Source: Pogonophryne albipinna | Taxonomy: Eukaryota > Chordata > Actinopteri > Perciformes > Artedidraconidae | DNA: 64,000 nt | NCBI GenBank assembly: GCA_028583405.1 | Contig: CM053251.1 | Span: 10,193,495-10,257,494, forward strand | Direction of reading: 5' to 3' | In this document: piece by piece, positions 24,101 to 33,806 of the stretch | Numbering within the stretch: position 1 is the first letter of the stretch | Layout of the letters: every line of letters begins with the position of its first letter | Translations under genes and position numbers: made by a program | The notes under the pieces: generated by a model | What the model was told of the DNA's origin: nothing | The model's database searches: none | What the model saw: only the letters and a program-made list of their open reading frames with translations

Positions 24101-24489
24101 GCAGCACAGGCAGTATGAGACAAATAAAGAGCTTTTTGAACATTAAAGCATGGAGACATGTCCCAGTAGAGGCTCAACATACAACTATTAAACCTGAAAA
24201 TGAGCATAACAAGGACCCTTTAAAGTGCAGGTAAGAATGCTTTGATGGTAGAAGAGCTGTATTTTTCCTGGAACATGCAAAAGGTTATTGAAATATCCAT
24301 GAATCATTAAGGCTATTTTTATTTGAAAGTTTGGAGCATTAGGGGAAGGGGAATTACAATACCTTTTAGTTGGTTTGTGTTGGAAGCGCTGAGGTATAAA
24401 AGTGTTTTTCTTTTTCTCACAGGGAGTACCTGGGAAGACAGCTGCAGTCGTCCGATCAGCAACAAACTCCAGCCGTGGCCGCCCGCTGA
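3155..24489 (+). CDS. atp6v1h: V-type proton ATPase subunit H
   Basis: Subunit H sits in the V1 sector and couples ATP hydrolysis to the Vo proton channel. It also holds released V1 silent. Coding exons are 3155-3258, 4125-4224, 4909-4998, 5812-5925, 8062-8166, 9322-9381, 10293-10390, 12243-12435, 15445-15623, 15815-15940, 17496-17597, 19124-19237 and 24423-24489. All have GT-AG borders and matching phases. The sum is 1452 nt, or 483 residues, equal to the human length as I recall it. The start [14 protein letters not shown] is preceded by a clean acceptor, and the protein ends in TPAVAAR. It is an all-helical HEAT/ARM-type protein with no membrane segment, so it acts on the cytosolic face of endosomes, lysosomes and secretory vesicles. 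The exon at 9322-9381 corresponds to the mammalian alternatively spliced cassette. Intron 13 is over 5 kb and full of mobile elements. Identification is secure. Confidence 0.97.
4501..4554. repeat. Perfect 23-bp hairpin, 8-nt loop
   Basis: The left arm 4501-4523 (starting TTGACTGAGTGC) is the exact reverse complement of 4532-4554, with loop ATTGTGCA. It lies in atp6v1h intron 3 and would form a long perfect stem in the transcript. It matches no microRNA that I recognise, and the pairing does not extend far beyond the arms. Confidence 0.9.
6085..6296 (-). mobile_element. tRNA-derived SINE with LINE-like tail
   Basis: Read on the minus strand it begins with a tRNA-like head holding an A-box-like TGGCTCAGTAGA and a B box (GTTCGAGTCCC). 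A unique middle follows, then a tail containing TTTGCATAAAAGCGTCTAAC and an ATGTAAATGTAATG-type end. A second copy of the family lies at 42286-42445. It is in atp6v1h intron 5. The head does not fold as a working tRNA. Confidence 0.85.
7018..7860 (-). mobile_element. Long copy of a non-LTR (SINE/RTE-like) retroelement
   Basis: Read on the minus strand, the last 280 nt (7018-7300) match the elements at 45160-45424 and 47827-48101. Shared features are a CTCTGTTGCTCTCCCTGAGG block, a GTGCTATATA motif and a TTGAT-type tail. The other two copies are shorter at their 5' ends, as expected for target-primed retrotransposition. The extra 500 nt here have no long open frame in the right orientation, so it is a non-autonomous element or a decayed LINE 3' region. 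Confidence 0.75.
8612..8750 (-). mobile_element. LINE 3'-end fragment
   Basis: The motif TTTATTGTCATGTGTGCATA, followed by an ACAATGAAAATCTTAGG-like block, is a widespread teleost LINE 3' end read in reverse. A related fragment occurs near 33815-33870. Boundaries are approximate. Confidence 0.55.
9322..9381 (+). CDS. atp6v1h: atp6v1h cassette exon, 60 nt
   Basis: It encodes 20 Gly/Ser/Thr-rich residues ([20 protein letters not shown]) between the LSSQ and SSQYVQ exons. It is in phase at both ends, so skipping keeps the frame. Human has an 18-residue exon at this place that separates two splice forms. Flanking sites (ctcattag and gtgagt) are good. Conservation of position with poor sequence conservation suggests a flexible linker. 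Confidence 0.85.
10377..10434 (+). repeat. Original copy of exon-8 donor duplication
   Basis: The last 14 nt of atp6v1h exon 8 with its donor and first 44 nt of intron reappear at 11058-11112 with about 85% identity. The 620 bp between the copies are largely transposon. See the paired entry. Confidence 0.75.
10448..11040 (+). mobile_element. Miniature DNA transposon carrying a nested foldback element
   Basis: The start (TTTAAAGGGCCCC) and the following block up to CTCTTTTCACCCTCTG match the copies at 23820-24228 (minus) and 36797-36910 (plus). In those the text continues straight on, whereas here it is split by the hairpin element at 10597-10769. The right boundary is not clear. It lies in atp6v1h intron 8. 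Confidence 0.65.
10597..10769. mobile_element. Foldback (long inverted repeat) element
   Basis: 75-nt arms at 10597-10671 and 10695-10769 pair with four mismatches around a 23-nt loop. Termini are GCCGTTT / AAACGGC. The flanks carry a CTCTG duplication inside the host transposon, consistent with insertion by a DNA transposon with 5-bp target duplications. There is no coding capacity. Confidence 0.8.
11058..11112 (+). repeat. Decayed duplicate of atp6v1h exon-8 end and donor
   Basis: It begins GATGGAGTCAACTGG like the exon end, then has lost the three nucleotides that would restore GTGAGT, and continues with the ACAACTCCTCTTAAA intron text. It cannot work as a donor. It is the second copy of the 10377-10434 segment. 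Confidence 0.75.
13457..13960. mobile_element. hAT-type miniature element
   Basis: Termini CAATGGTGGAAAG and CTTACAACACTG are imperfect inverted repeats of the CAGTGGTGG type. The flanking 8-bp duplication GTGATAAC (13449-13456 and 13961-13968) is perfect. The interior is rich in ACTTAAGTAC-like motifs. Partial relatives occur near 44865-45110, 50490-50720 and 55765-55985. It is in atp6v1h intron 9. Confidence 0.85.
15115..15260 (+). mobile_element. Retroelement tail fragment
   Basis: The segment with GCGCTGTGCACTAGCTGCCC, then GGGTTAAAAGCAGAGAACAC and ATTTCACTGTG, ending in an ATTAAAGAGG tail, is a common teleost short-retroelement 3' end. Family name not assigned. Boundaries are approximate. 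Confidence 0.5.
15969..16589. mobile_element. Miniature inverted-repeat transposon, 27-bp perfect ends
   Basis: The left end 15969-15995 (ACGGTACGTCCACACAGCAG...) is the exact reverse complement of 16563-16589. The interior is moderately GC-rich with no transposase. No clear target duplication is visible, so the superfamily is left open. It is in atp6v1h intron 11. Confidence 0.88.
17888..18661. mobile_element. hAT miniature element with LINE tail inserted
   Basis: Ends (GTGTCAAACTCAAGGCCC and GAGTTTGACACCACTG) are inverted repeats. The flanking 8-mers are CCCTATTG (17880-17887) and CCCTAATG (18662-18669), a target duplication with one mismatch. Inside, about 18000-18209 is a LINE 3' end: a C-terminal frame reading [10 protein letters not shown], an AAAGCGTCTTTGAGCACC motif and an (ATT)n tail. 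It is in atp6v1h intron 12. Confidence 0.82.
20268..21130. mobile_element. Composite of two miniature elements
   Basis: An outer element starting TTAAAGGTCCCCTATTATAC is split by an inner one (20433-20931). Outer text resumes after it with ATGCAAAGGAGCTGCTGC. The outer right end is approximate. Both lie in atp6v1h intron 13. Confidence 0.6.
20433..20931. mobile_element. Inner miniature element, TTTAAA-flanked
   Basis: It begins AGGGGACCTATCATGC and ends GCATGATGCCTCTCCT, imperfect inverted repeats, and is bordered on both sides by TTTAAA (20433-20438 and 20926-20931). The interior contains CpG-rich text and no transposase. Confidence 0.72.
21717..22000. mobile_element. Miniature-element start plus LINE 3'-region fragment
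   Basis: TTAAAGGTCCCATCGTATGC is the start of another element of the AGGGNCC group. It is followed by LINE-like text ending in GCTCTGGGGAAGAAACTGTC, which resembles the LINE fragment at 34101-34320. Boundaries are loose. Confidence 0.45.
22010..23180. other. atp6v1h intron 13 stretch, nothing recognised
   Basis: Several short open frames on both strands (for example 22240-22509 and 22650-22901) have no domain and no splice logic. They are treated as chance. Confidence 0.5.
23217..23241. repeat. (TAA)n microsatellite
   Basis: About eight uninterrupted TAA units in atp6v1h intron 13. Confidence 0.95.
23820..24228 (-). mobile_element. Miniature DNA transposon, uninterrupted copy
   Basis: Read on the minus strand it starts CTTTAAAGGGTCCTTGTTAT and carries CTCTTTTCACCCTCTGTCTG unbroken. 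This is the reference for the interrupted copy at 10448-11040. It lies about 190 bp before the last atp6v1h exon. Confidence 0.7.
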
Positions 24490-24810
24490 ACACTTCCTGA
24501 ACACGTGTGTTTGTGTCTCGCTGTGTGGATGAGTGTTTCCTGTATGTACATTGTTCCATTCCATTTGAATTACCTGCTGTTCATTTTGTGTAATGACTTC
24601 AAGCGGTGTGGTCTCCTCCTTCGATCTGCACCCGGATGATCCTCGATGTAACTTGATTTGACTGTCGTGCTTCGTGTCTTGAACTCAGTGACGTGTGGTG
24701 ATGAAGTCGCATTTTATGTCTGTGATAATGTACAAAACTTCAACTTATTTAAGTCTTACCTGTAAAACATATCGTCTGTGTTCCAATAAACATGGTTATC
24801 TATCGTGATT
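24490..24810 (+). other. atp6v1h: atp6v1h 3' UTR with poly(A) signal
   Basis: The canonical AATAAA is at 24785-24790, 296 nt after the stop. The transcript probably ends near 24805-24815. Confidence 0.8.
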
Positions 24811-26930
24811 CTGTGTTGCCTTATTTCTCCTACAGAGATTTGCTGTGATGAACCATTTTCGAAAAGCTCTCAAATGGTGAAAGCTTCTGAAGGCTGAGTG
24901 TTCTGTTGTCCTCGTGTTTACTCGTCAGGCTCAAGTTAAATGTAACCTTCATCTGTTGTTCCTGGAAGCTTTTTCTGTAGGGAGTAATTACATGTTACAA
25001 TATACAATTAATACTTTACACCTAACGGCGCTGGAGGGGTGAAGTGTGAAGGGGAATTAATGCAAGAGCTTGTGTTGCTTGTGAATTGCTATTCAGTGTT
25101 GAGTTAATTGACAAAATAAATAACAGCCTATCTCCCGTTGGATGTTGAAAAGCAGTACTACTGCATGGAAATCAATGTGCATTCACCATTCAAATGTGCA
25201 CTTCTATAGGAAATAAACACTTGGTGGTCACGTTATTAGGTACACCCGTGAAATCACACAATTCAATACTATCTTACGATGTTGTGTTTTTGTGACATTT
25301 AGGTATGTTGTTCAAATAATGCAGAAATCATTGAAGTCAAGCTGATGTAGTGGACTGCATTATAATGAGTTTAATCTGTTTTGGTCCTATTGATTGTATA
25401 ATATAATGCTGTCCAGTGCAATGCCATCATAAACCAAAACACATGTTCTGTAAATAACAGCTAAGTGAAAAAAAAGAAAATAATTCACATTATAGGCAAC
25501 ATAAAAGCAGGCTTTATGTCCAAACAGTTGCATTAGATCGGACATGTGTCTGTTCGGCTGATCCGGCCAATAGTTTATAATCCCTGAACGTCAACAAGCG
25601 CTCCACCCCTACAGTAGCTGTGTGCATCACTTTTTATTGTCCCCGTTTCCATTGAGTATTGAGCTTTTTGCAGTGTTTTTTATTTGCAGTGTTTTGTTTA
25701 TGCATCTCTTTTAGTAAACGCTGCACTCTTTTTTTTTTTTTTTTTTTTAAAGTGAATACCTCTGGATTTTGGACCAATAACACATGAGACATTTAATGGC
25801 CATCCATCACCATGTTCTGTTATTTGAAAACAGATTGATATCATCAGTTGCAGCCTTCCTTTCATAAGCAGCAGCTTTTCCAAACCAGGTTGTCTATATC
25901 TAACCCTTCCCGAGGAAAATCTGCCTTCTTCCAATCATGGACGCTATCCCAGTGCAATCCTTCCACGATTGCCGAGAAGCAGATAACACAATCTAAGTCT
26001 TTCACAGAATGCCATCCACATATCAGTAAATCATCAGCCAAAAGTTTAGAAATATGCTGAGGTTATTATATGTCGATATGAATATAGGAAACTTGTTTTG
26101 GTTGTTGTGCAAGCCACCCGTTAGACATTAAAAGGAGACTTTATAAAAAAGTGTTTCTTCTGTCTCACTGCAGTGCACTGCAGAGCTTTGTTCTCAAACC
26201 GCTTCACAGAAAGACCAACACCTTTATCCTGTGTAACCTTATTCTCTGCTTCTATCTACAATCTCCCCTTAAATTACAGTAACCCGTTTGTTGTGGGTGA
26301 GAGGCTCTTAGAAAGGAACTCAATTTGTGACGGTCTTATGCAGCTATTAGCTTTCAGAGCCTGCTGTTCGGTGTTCTGCCATCAGAATTGGCAACATGGC
26401 AACATGGCAACATATGATTTCTATAGGCCCAGGGAGAAAGAACCAGCTGTTTGAAAGTAATTTGCATTTATATAAGCATGTGTTGATAAGGGACTGAGTC
26501 TTGAGTTTTAATTATACCTAAGAAACAGCACCCGAGGCTTTGTGTTTTGTAAGTTCCAGGGCGCTATTTATTTTATCTTTTTAATGAATCCCCTAATGGC
26601 ATTACCATTTAAACAACATAAACACATTTGTATGGAGAGCCATGAGTAATATTATATTATAACTCCAATAAGTCTTTGTTAGCCCGACAAAACGAACTTG
26701 TTCTCTCATATTTTTCTTATATTTGAAACCGTTTGCTGTGACATAATAACATAAAATGAACACAATTTAAATTCCTTTGAAGGTAATTGAACATTTATAT
26801 TGAATAACATCGCCGCCCTATGTTTAATACTTTGATTTGATACTGAATATGTACACGCAATCATGAAAATGTTGTCATTTTTAATAAGCTCTGCAGTAAA
26901 CAGATATTATTTTTGAGTATTTACAGCAGC
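24811..26930. other. Intergenic, atp6v1h to LINE
   Basis: AT-rich DNA with a poly(T) run at 25730-25748 and a triplicated CAACATGG at 26391-26412. No exon, RNA gene or recognisable element was seen. Frames such as 25848-26060 and 26173-26454 look accidental. Confidence 0.55.
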
Positions 26931-26939
26931 TACTGTGTT

Positions 26940-29900
26940 TTGGATCTGGATCTGGATTAATACTGAGCAGAACCCAGAGGTATCACGCTCAGTGGGGGAT
27001 GGATGATCCCCGCTAAATGTCTCTTAAAATTTGACGGAAGCACTCCACGGTTTCTGCGATGACAGCTTCTTCTGGTAGCAAGTTCCACTCTCTGATTGTT
27101 CTCGGAAAGAAGGAGTATTTAAGAGTGTCACTAGTTGTGAAAATTCGCTCGAAGTTCAAAGAGTTGGATTTGCGGGTTGCACTTCTTCTAACTGGCTTTA
27201 CGTACATTGATGCATCAATGGCTGAGATGTTATGGACAATCTTGAAGAAGAGAAACAAACGAGCCAATCGCCGCCTTTCACTTAATTCCACCCAGTTCAA
27301 CCGCTTGAGCATTTCTGTGACACTGCTGTCCCATTCATAATCTCCAAAAATGAATCTTGCACCTCTTCTTTGTACTGATTCCAGGGCATCACTGTCTTTA
27401 TCAGTGTAGGGGTCCCAGACCGAGCTGGCATACTCTAGTTTAGAACGTACTAGGGCCACAAAAGCTGTCTCCTTCAGTTTCTGGGGACAGCGTCGCAGTT
27501 TCCGGCGTAGGAAGCCGAGCGAATGGTTTGCCTGAGTTACAATTTGGCCAATGTGTTGGCCACATTTCAGGTTGTTATGGATTTCTACCCCAAGATAAGG
27601 CTGGTGGGTCACCTCTTTTAACACCTGGCCACATAGAGTATAGTTTTTAATGTGCGGGTTTGTTGATCTGCTTGTTCGTAGGACGTAGCACTTACTAGTA
27701 TTAAAGCACATTCCCCAAGTGTTAGCCCATTCCTGAAGTCTAGTCAGGTCACCCTGTAGGTCTTCTTGGTCACTTCCATTTTTAATAGGCCTGTAGAGCA
27801 GGCAGTCTTCCGCGAATAACCGCACTGTAGATGCTACATGTGACGGCAGGTCATTAATGTAGCATAAGAAAAGCAATGGACCCAGCACAGTGCCTTGTGG
27901 GACACCTGAGTCAACGTGAACTGTACTTGATTTCACCCCTTCTACGACTACTTGTTGGCTCCTTTGCATAAGAAAGGTTGTGGTCCAATCAAGTATTGGG
28001 CCGGTTATACCCATGTGGGCCAGCTTTAGCAACAGGTGCTTATGTGGAACCGTGTCAAAAGCCTTTGAGAAATCAGGGATTGCCACATCGACTTGCCATT
28101 TCTGGTCATGATATTTTGCCAGGTCATGCATTGTGACTAGGAGTTGAGTTTCACACGAATGGTTTTGTCGAAATCCATGCTGGAACGGGGTGAGGACATT
28201 ATGCCTTTCCAGGTGATTCAACAGGTGTTTGCAAATGATGTGTTCCAGGAGTTTACAACATACTACTGTCAGGGAAACTGGTCTGTAATTTGCGGCTGTG
28301 TGCCGGTCCCCTTTCCTGAATATAGGCGTAACATTTGCCTGCAGCCAGACATCGGGTAGATTTCCTGTTTGCAGTGACTGCGTGAATATGCACTTGAGCA
28401 GTGGGCCTATTTGGGGGGCCAGCATTTTGAGTATACGATTGGTTAGATAATCTGGGCCGCTAGCCTTGTTGATCTAAATATTTTCCAGTAGTTTGGTCAC
28501 TCCTTCAGTCGTGATGATCAGGTCTTCTATCTGCAGGGCTGGATCTTCTGATATAGAGGGCTGGCTACCATCATCCTTAGTAAATACAGATTTAAATTGT
28601 TTGTTGATGAGTTCAGCCTTGTCTTTGCTGCTACTGTCGAGGTCTTCACCCTCTCGAATAGGGGAGATTCCAATGTTGTCCGCTCCACACTCTTTGACAT
28701 ATTTCCAGAATAGTCTGGTATTGTTTTCAGCAAGACTCTGGGTGAGTGTGTTTTCGATATAGTCCCAGTGTGCACTGCGAAGGTTATTTTGAACATGTTT
28801 CTTTTGGCTGCGGAAGTTTTCCCAATCACAAGTTTTGCCTGATCACTTGGCTTTGTTGTATAACTTATTTTTATTTTTTATTTGGCCTTTCATGTAGTGA
28901 GTGAGCCAGGGCAGGTTGTGCCGTGTGGTAGTGAACTTGGTCGGGATATGCTTATCCATCTGTGAAAACAGTTTGTCTCTGAGCATATTCCAGTTGTCAT
29001 TCACAGTTCGCTGGTTTTCTGTTCTAACAAATTCTGTGCTGAACACTTCCAATTCAGTTTGGATGGCTTCCCAGTCTGCTAATGAAAATTTGTAAATTTT
29101 TCTCTGGGCTTTCTTTATATATACAGGATGTATACTAGAGTCCATCATGACAGCACAGTGATCTGATATGCCTGGTATTGTTTGCACATTTTGCACGAGC
29201 GTTTGATTTGAAGTGAATATCAAGTCTAATATGTTCTGTTTTCGAGTAGGCTCGAGTTGTACTTGTGTTAGTGAGTATTCTTTGACTATGTCTAAAACAT
29301 GTTGGTTTAGACTAGAGCTATGTTGTTTGTCCCTGGTTGTTCATTTTCCCAATCTATACCAGGTGCGTTGAAGTCACCACCTAGAATTATTGTTTTTTTC
29401 TGATGCGTTACCAGGTAATAGAGAAATTGATTTCCGAAGCTCATCCAGTTTGGTGTGATGGTCACTTGGTGGTCTATAGAAGCTACCAATGTAGAATGTT
29501 TTGCTCGCTTGGGAAACTTTGACCGAGACCCACATGATTTCAATTTCTGTGGTTGCAATCCTTGTTGCTGTAAAGCCTTCCTTTATGCCGATGAAGACTC
29601 CACCTCCATTTATATTGCGATCCTTCCTAAAGATAGTATAGTGGAATATTGCACCATTCTTTATGGTTTCATCTAGCCATGTCTCGTTCCCAATTATGCA
29701 ATCTGGTTTGGTGTCATCAATGAGAGCATGCAGGTTGGGGGTCTTGCCCTTTACGCCACCACAGTTGATCAAGATTGTTCGCCATTGATTATGTCTGTTG
29801 GTTGTGGTCCCTACAATGTTGTCGGCTGAGTCATCCGCAGAGGTTGTGTTTATGGTTGACAGGCTTTCACTCACTTCTTGGTCACTGATTTCAGATTGGT

Positions 29901-30015
29901 TTTCAGTTGTCAATATTACATTGTTATTGGTGGTTGCTGGGTGTCCGTTTTCTCTATAAGGGTTCGAGATCTATTCTTGCTTCCTTAGTTTGACTAGTCG
30001 CAGGTTCCAGGGTGG
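26940..30015 (-). mobile_element. Non-LTR retrotransposon (Jockey/CR1 group), frame-broken
   Basis: Read on the minus strand, an AP-endonuclease region (about 29913-28900) precedes a reverse transcriptase (28425-27013). Endonuclease motifs seen are NETWLD, GGGVFI, GGDFNAPGIDW and ISDH. They fall in successive frames, so there are at least two frameshifts, one at a poly(A) run near 29390. The 3' end has GATCTGGATCTGGAT near 26940. No ORF1 (nucleic-acid-binding protein) is seen upstream of 29913, so the copy is probably 5'-truncated near 30015. It is by far the longest element in the window. Confidence 0.88.
27013..28425 (-). CDS. LINE reverse transcriptase segment, probably inactive
   Basis: An open frame of 470 codons covers the reverse-transcriptase palm, fingers and C-terminal region of the element. 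Motifs include DFSKAFDTVPH (motif A), SGVPQGTVLGPLLF (motif B), FAED (motif C), YLGVEI and a C-terminal FFPRTIREWNLLPEE. Motif C is normally [FY]ADD. The first catalytic aspartate is here a glutamate, and motif A is otherwise intact. With the upstream frameshifts this argues against activity, although 1.4 kb of open frame means that it is not an ancient copy. The true start lies upstream in a broken frame, so the methionine used is not biological. Confidence 0.85.
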   Translation of the reverse strand: MLAPQIGPLLKCIFTQSLQTGNLPDVWLQANVTPIFRKGDRHTAANYRPVSLTVVCCKLLEHIICKHLLNHLERHNVLTPFQHGFRQNHSCETQLLVTMHDLAKYHDQKWQVDVAIPDFSKAFDTVPHKHLLLKLAHMGITGPILDWTTTFLMQRSQQVVVEGVKSSTVHVDSGVPQGTVLGPLLFLCYINDLPSHVASTVRLFAEDCLLYRPIKNGSDQEDLQGDLTRLQEWANTWGMCFNTSKCYVLRTSRSTNPHIKNYTLCGQVLKEVTHQPYLGVEIHNNLKCGQHIGQIVTQANHSLGFLRRKLRRCPQKLKETAFVALVRSKLEYASSVWDPYTDKDSDALESVQRRGARFIFGDYEWDSSVTEMLKRLNWVELSERRRLARLFLFFKIVHNISAIDASMYVKPVRRSATRKSNSLNFERIFTTSDTLKYSFFPRTIREWNLLPEEAVIAETVECFRQILRDI

Positions 30016-33000
30016 ACCGCGCCCATCTGATGTGCCTCCAGATTCCTTCAGTGATGAAGTGAAACTCCATAAGGAGGAGATTAAGGATGTGTTTCTCTGC
30101 GGAAGTCATATTATCTTATTAAGAAGTCTGTTCAAACTTTCCCACACAAACCTCCACATTCGCCTCAAAGCTGCTTCTTTTACCTTGGTAGATAAAGACT
30201 TATTCATCATTCCCACCTACAGTGTTTTGAAGCATCTAATTGTCCTTCAACTTCGTTAGCAAGCATTAAATTCAGGCTTCAGTCTTTGCAAACTCTGATG
30301 CTCTCGTCCCTCGTGCTTTGTGCTCTGAAAGGTGTGAGAGCGGGATGAACGCAGAGTCAATATTTATATAGAGGCTCAGTCTGCAGTGGTCTGCTCTGCG
30401 GACACTATTTACAGTGGCTGACACTCACCTGCAACAACTGAGTGAACTCTGGACCCTGAAACAGATGGTTGTTTCCCCCCCGCTGCATTATTTGTATTAT
30501 GCTGCCCACATTTGTTGTTCTGAGTAAATGCAGAGGGTGAATCTGGCTGTGTTGGTCTCTTGGGTCTGGGTTATATAAATATCCTCTGAGGCAGTGCTTG
30601 TTTTCTATCTTGTCTCACTTTCATATTCAGTTTCATTCCAAACCCAGAAAGTTGTTTCATGCCAAGGTTTTTCATTTGATATATTCATGTCCTGCTCCCA
30701 AATCGTGTGTTTTTGATATCTTCATGAAAATCCTCTGTAGTGCTTGTTTCTATCTTCTATTAACTTATAAAATCAGTGTTAGTCCTTCACTCCCAGAAAG
30801 ATGTTTCGTGCTTTGGTTTTTCATTTGATATGTTCGAGTCCTGCTTCCAAATGGTGTGTTTTTAACGTCTCAATGTGCCGAGCCTGCACTGTGTGATATG
30901 ATCTCACTGAGAGAGGAGTGTTGCTGCCCCACTTCATCGATCTTCTGCACCCAGCAGTCAGAAACTGTCCGTTCCCATAGTGACCAATAAAACAAGCCTC
31001 TGCCGACCGACTCTGCATCTAAGGAAAAACACAAATACCAGAGTATTTTCAGTCTCACAAAAGGTGTTCCTGTGGTAACATTAAGATGTGTTATCTCGTG
31101 TTGTCAAGTCAACTGTGCTGCTTTCAGAGCTGGACCTCCTTTTAGCTCATGATCCAGATCAGGTGCACGGAAATCTTTTTCCCACTGCGGCTGTGTGCAG
31201 TCAGACCATATTGTGCTGAACCGTCTTTGTAAAATAGCAGCGTGTTCTAAAGTGCACGTTTTATTATTTATTATATTGGTAAAGTATTGTATTTATCGTG
31301 TTCCAATTTTGTTTCTGAAGTGCTACTGGATCATTCTATCATGATTTTGAAAGCAAATCCAAACCCATGTGGTACACAGTCATCTGTTTACCTAATGCAA
31401 CTCCTGAGTGTTGGCACTGTTTGCATAGATAAGGTCGGCTCACTTCCCAATATGTATTTACCAAAACCAAATGGCAATTTCATTCTTAAATCCATAGTTA
31501 TTATTTACTAAGAATGGGTTATTTACTTAAGGAAAGAAAAATACAAAAAAAGTACTTATGTAATGTTGTGTATATACCACAACATTGCTGTTTTGATTCA
31601 CTTTCATCAACATTTAAGCAGCTGATTTAATCAAAGAAAAGCTATTTAAAAAACAGCAGACAGACACAGTTTGTGACTATCTTCTGAACAAAGCGGAGTG
31701 TTTAGGGGTGTAAGATAAATATATTTTCTCCATGAGTTGGTAGAGACCGTAATAAACTTACGAGATGTGCAGAGACGTGACTCCAAATGAATGATAATGT
31801 TGCCGATGTAGCATTAGTTAATACAACTTTAATAGTTTATAATATATTTACCTTCTATCTAGCTTGTTAAGTCCAGAAAATTGGATTTAATGCCGCTATA
31901 ATTAATAAATGTAGTATAAATGAAAAGTTAATGTTACATTTATGTGCCATTATTTAATAACGACTAATAAAAGCCTAGTTCAGAGACTTATTGAGTAAAA
32001 TACAAGCGTGTATGTAAATGAGTAATGCAAGGAAACATCAGGTGACATTTGCAAACACAAACAGTGTTTTCCTATACCTGTAGATACACATGTTGATTTA
32101 AAAATAGATTAAGATGCTGCTTCAGGTACAAAATTAAATATATGTCTGAAACAGTTATTCTTTCAGGCACTAAAGCAACTAACAGACAATGTAAGTCTTT
32201 CATTTACTGCCATATAATGTTCTATTGTCTTCACTGCTGTAATGTCACCACTCGTACTGCTTGTACAAGCAACTCGACCAAAAGCAGAGAACATTTTGTA
32301 CCCAATTCTTGTTGAAGAAACAGGACATCAGCACCAAACACAGGCCCATCACATTAACCAACTCATTCTCACCCAGAGCAGACACAGGCATACCTGAAGT
32401 GACGCCATCTGGATACCTGTGAAGGAGGTGATGGTCTCTGAGGCGGCACAGTGTCTGCATACAAAGCCAGGGTGTCATTATGCTGCTGAAGTGTTTATGA
32501 TGTTCATTAGATGGCCTCCACATGCTTCATCTGACACGCAAAGAAGACGGCGCTGGGTATCGATCACAAACAATCTTCTCTGTGATTCTCTGCCTTTCAC
32601 TTTTGTTCCTTTTTCCAATTTCATACATTTACTATAACCTATTCTGGCATGTATGATGCCAAGGAACAATTTGTTTGTATAATCTTAAAGCTGCTTTTCA
32701 GGTAGAACTATCAAAACTAAAAGTGTCTGAAAATAGTGAAATTATCGGATTTTAGACTGACTTATTTCACCATTTAGTCACATTTTTTGTTTAAAGCATA
32801 TGGGAAAATCCAAAGACATCCTTTTCAGTTTAGAGAAAATAAAACAAAAAAAATCTGTACATCCATATCTCCAAATGATGTACATTAAAAAAACAAATAA
32901 GTATTTCTCTCTCTACTTTCCTTACATAGAAAACACATCTGGAAAATCTCCCGAAGCTTGAAACAAGCCTTTTTTTCTTGGCTCATGAGAAGTTAACATC

Positions 33001-33380
33001 TTAAGGCTGCGCGGTGTTCACTGGACTGTGATGAACAAATCGCCATTTCTTTTTTTTCACCCTCTCTGGAGATTTCTAACAAAGAGCTGTACAATGAATG
33101 TAAATCTGGGTAATGAGACATTGTTATGAGCTGTATCGTGATTGCATAATGGATCTGGAGCTGGAGTTATAGAATTAAAATTACACATCTCATCAATAGG
33201 AACAGATTACTCAAACCCCGACATTGTGGAGATTTTATATATCTCGTAAAAAATTAAGCGAGCAGTTCCAAATAGCTTTTAAAAGTGAATAAATTATCTG
33301 TTAGCTGATAAGCATCCCAGTAAAAGAATGAAGATAAGCTCTGGATATTAAAAATATAATACATGTATATACTATAGAAA
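30016..33380. other. Intergenic DNA with one old tandem duplication
   Basis: The only clear structure is the duplication at 30596-30870. The rest is AT-rich with scattered short open frames (31287-31511, 32245-32523 and others) and no splice or domain support. Confidence 0.5.
30596..30870 (+). repeat. Diverged tandem duplication, two copies of about 130 bp
   Basis: Text around CAGAAAGTTGTTTCATGCC and GGTTTTTCATTTGATAT in 30596-30728 recurs in 30741-30870 at roughly 80-85% identity, including a shared TGTGTTTTT end. Confidence 0.75.
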
Positions 33381-33384
33381 ATCA

Positions 33385-33640
33385 TCGGTATGTTATTACA
33401 GCCTGGTATGGTAATCTGACAGTGCAGCTGAAATCAGGGATCGCTCGTCTAGTGCTATCAAAATTATGGTAGTTAAAAAACATCCATCCCATAAACTCTA
33501 TGAGCATTCCATCGTTAGACAAAACAATTGGTATCTGATCCCACCCACACCTCCACCTGTTCCTGCTCTTACCTTCTGGTAGGAGATATAGGGTCCCCAA
33601 AGCAGGCTACACCATTACATACACGTTGTCCTGCCAATGT
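33385..33640 (+). mobile_element. LINE C-terminal fragment, plus strand
   Basis: Translating the plus strand gives ITAWYGNLTVQLKS, then, after a stop, LLPSGRRYRVPKA. These are the tell-tale end of a teleost LINE polyprotein. It runs straight into the pentanucleotide array. Confidence 0.7.
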
Positions 33641-33644
33641 CCAT

Positions 33645-33806
33645 TTAGCTATCTATCGCATCGTATCGTATTGCATTGCAATGTATCACATAGTATCGTA
33701 TCATTTCACATCGAATCATATCACACCGCATTGTTTCGCATCGTATTGCATCGTATCGCATCGCATCGTATCGCATCGCATCGTATCGCATCGTATCGCA
33801 TCGTAG
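33645..33806. repeat. Pentanucleotide array 1 (RTATC/GCATC units)
   Basis: About 30 degenerate 5-bp units of the CGTAT/CGCAT type, more regular towards the right (ATCGCATCGTATCGCATCGT). They lie between two LINE fragments whose 3' ends face each other. Confidence 0.92.

Noticed and set aside
24188..24564. Minus-strand frames of 81-123 codons
   Set aside because: They run antisense over the last atp6v1h exon and a miniature transposon, with no domain.
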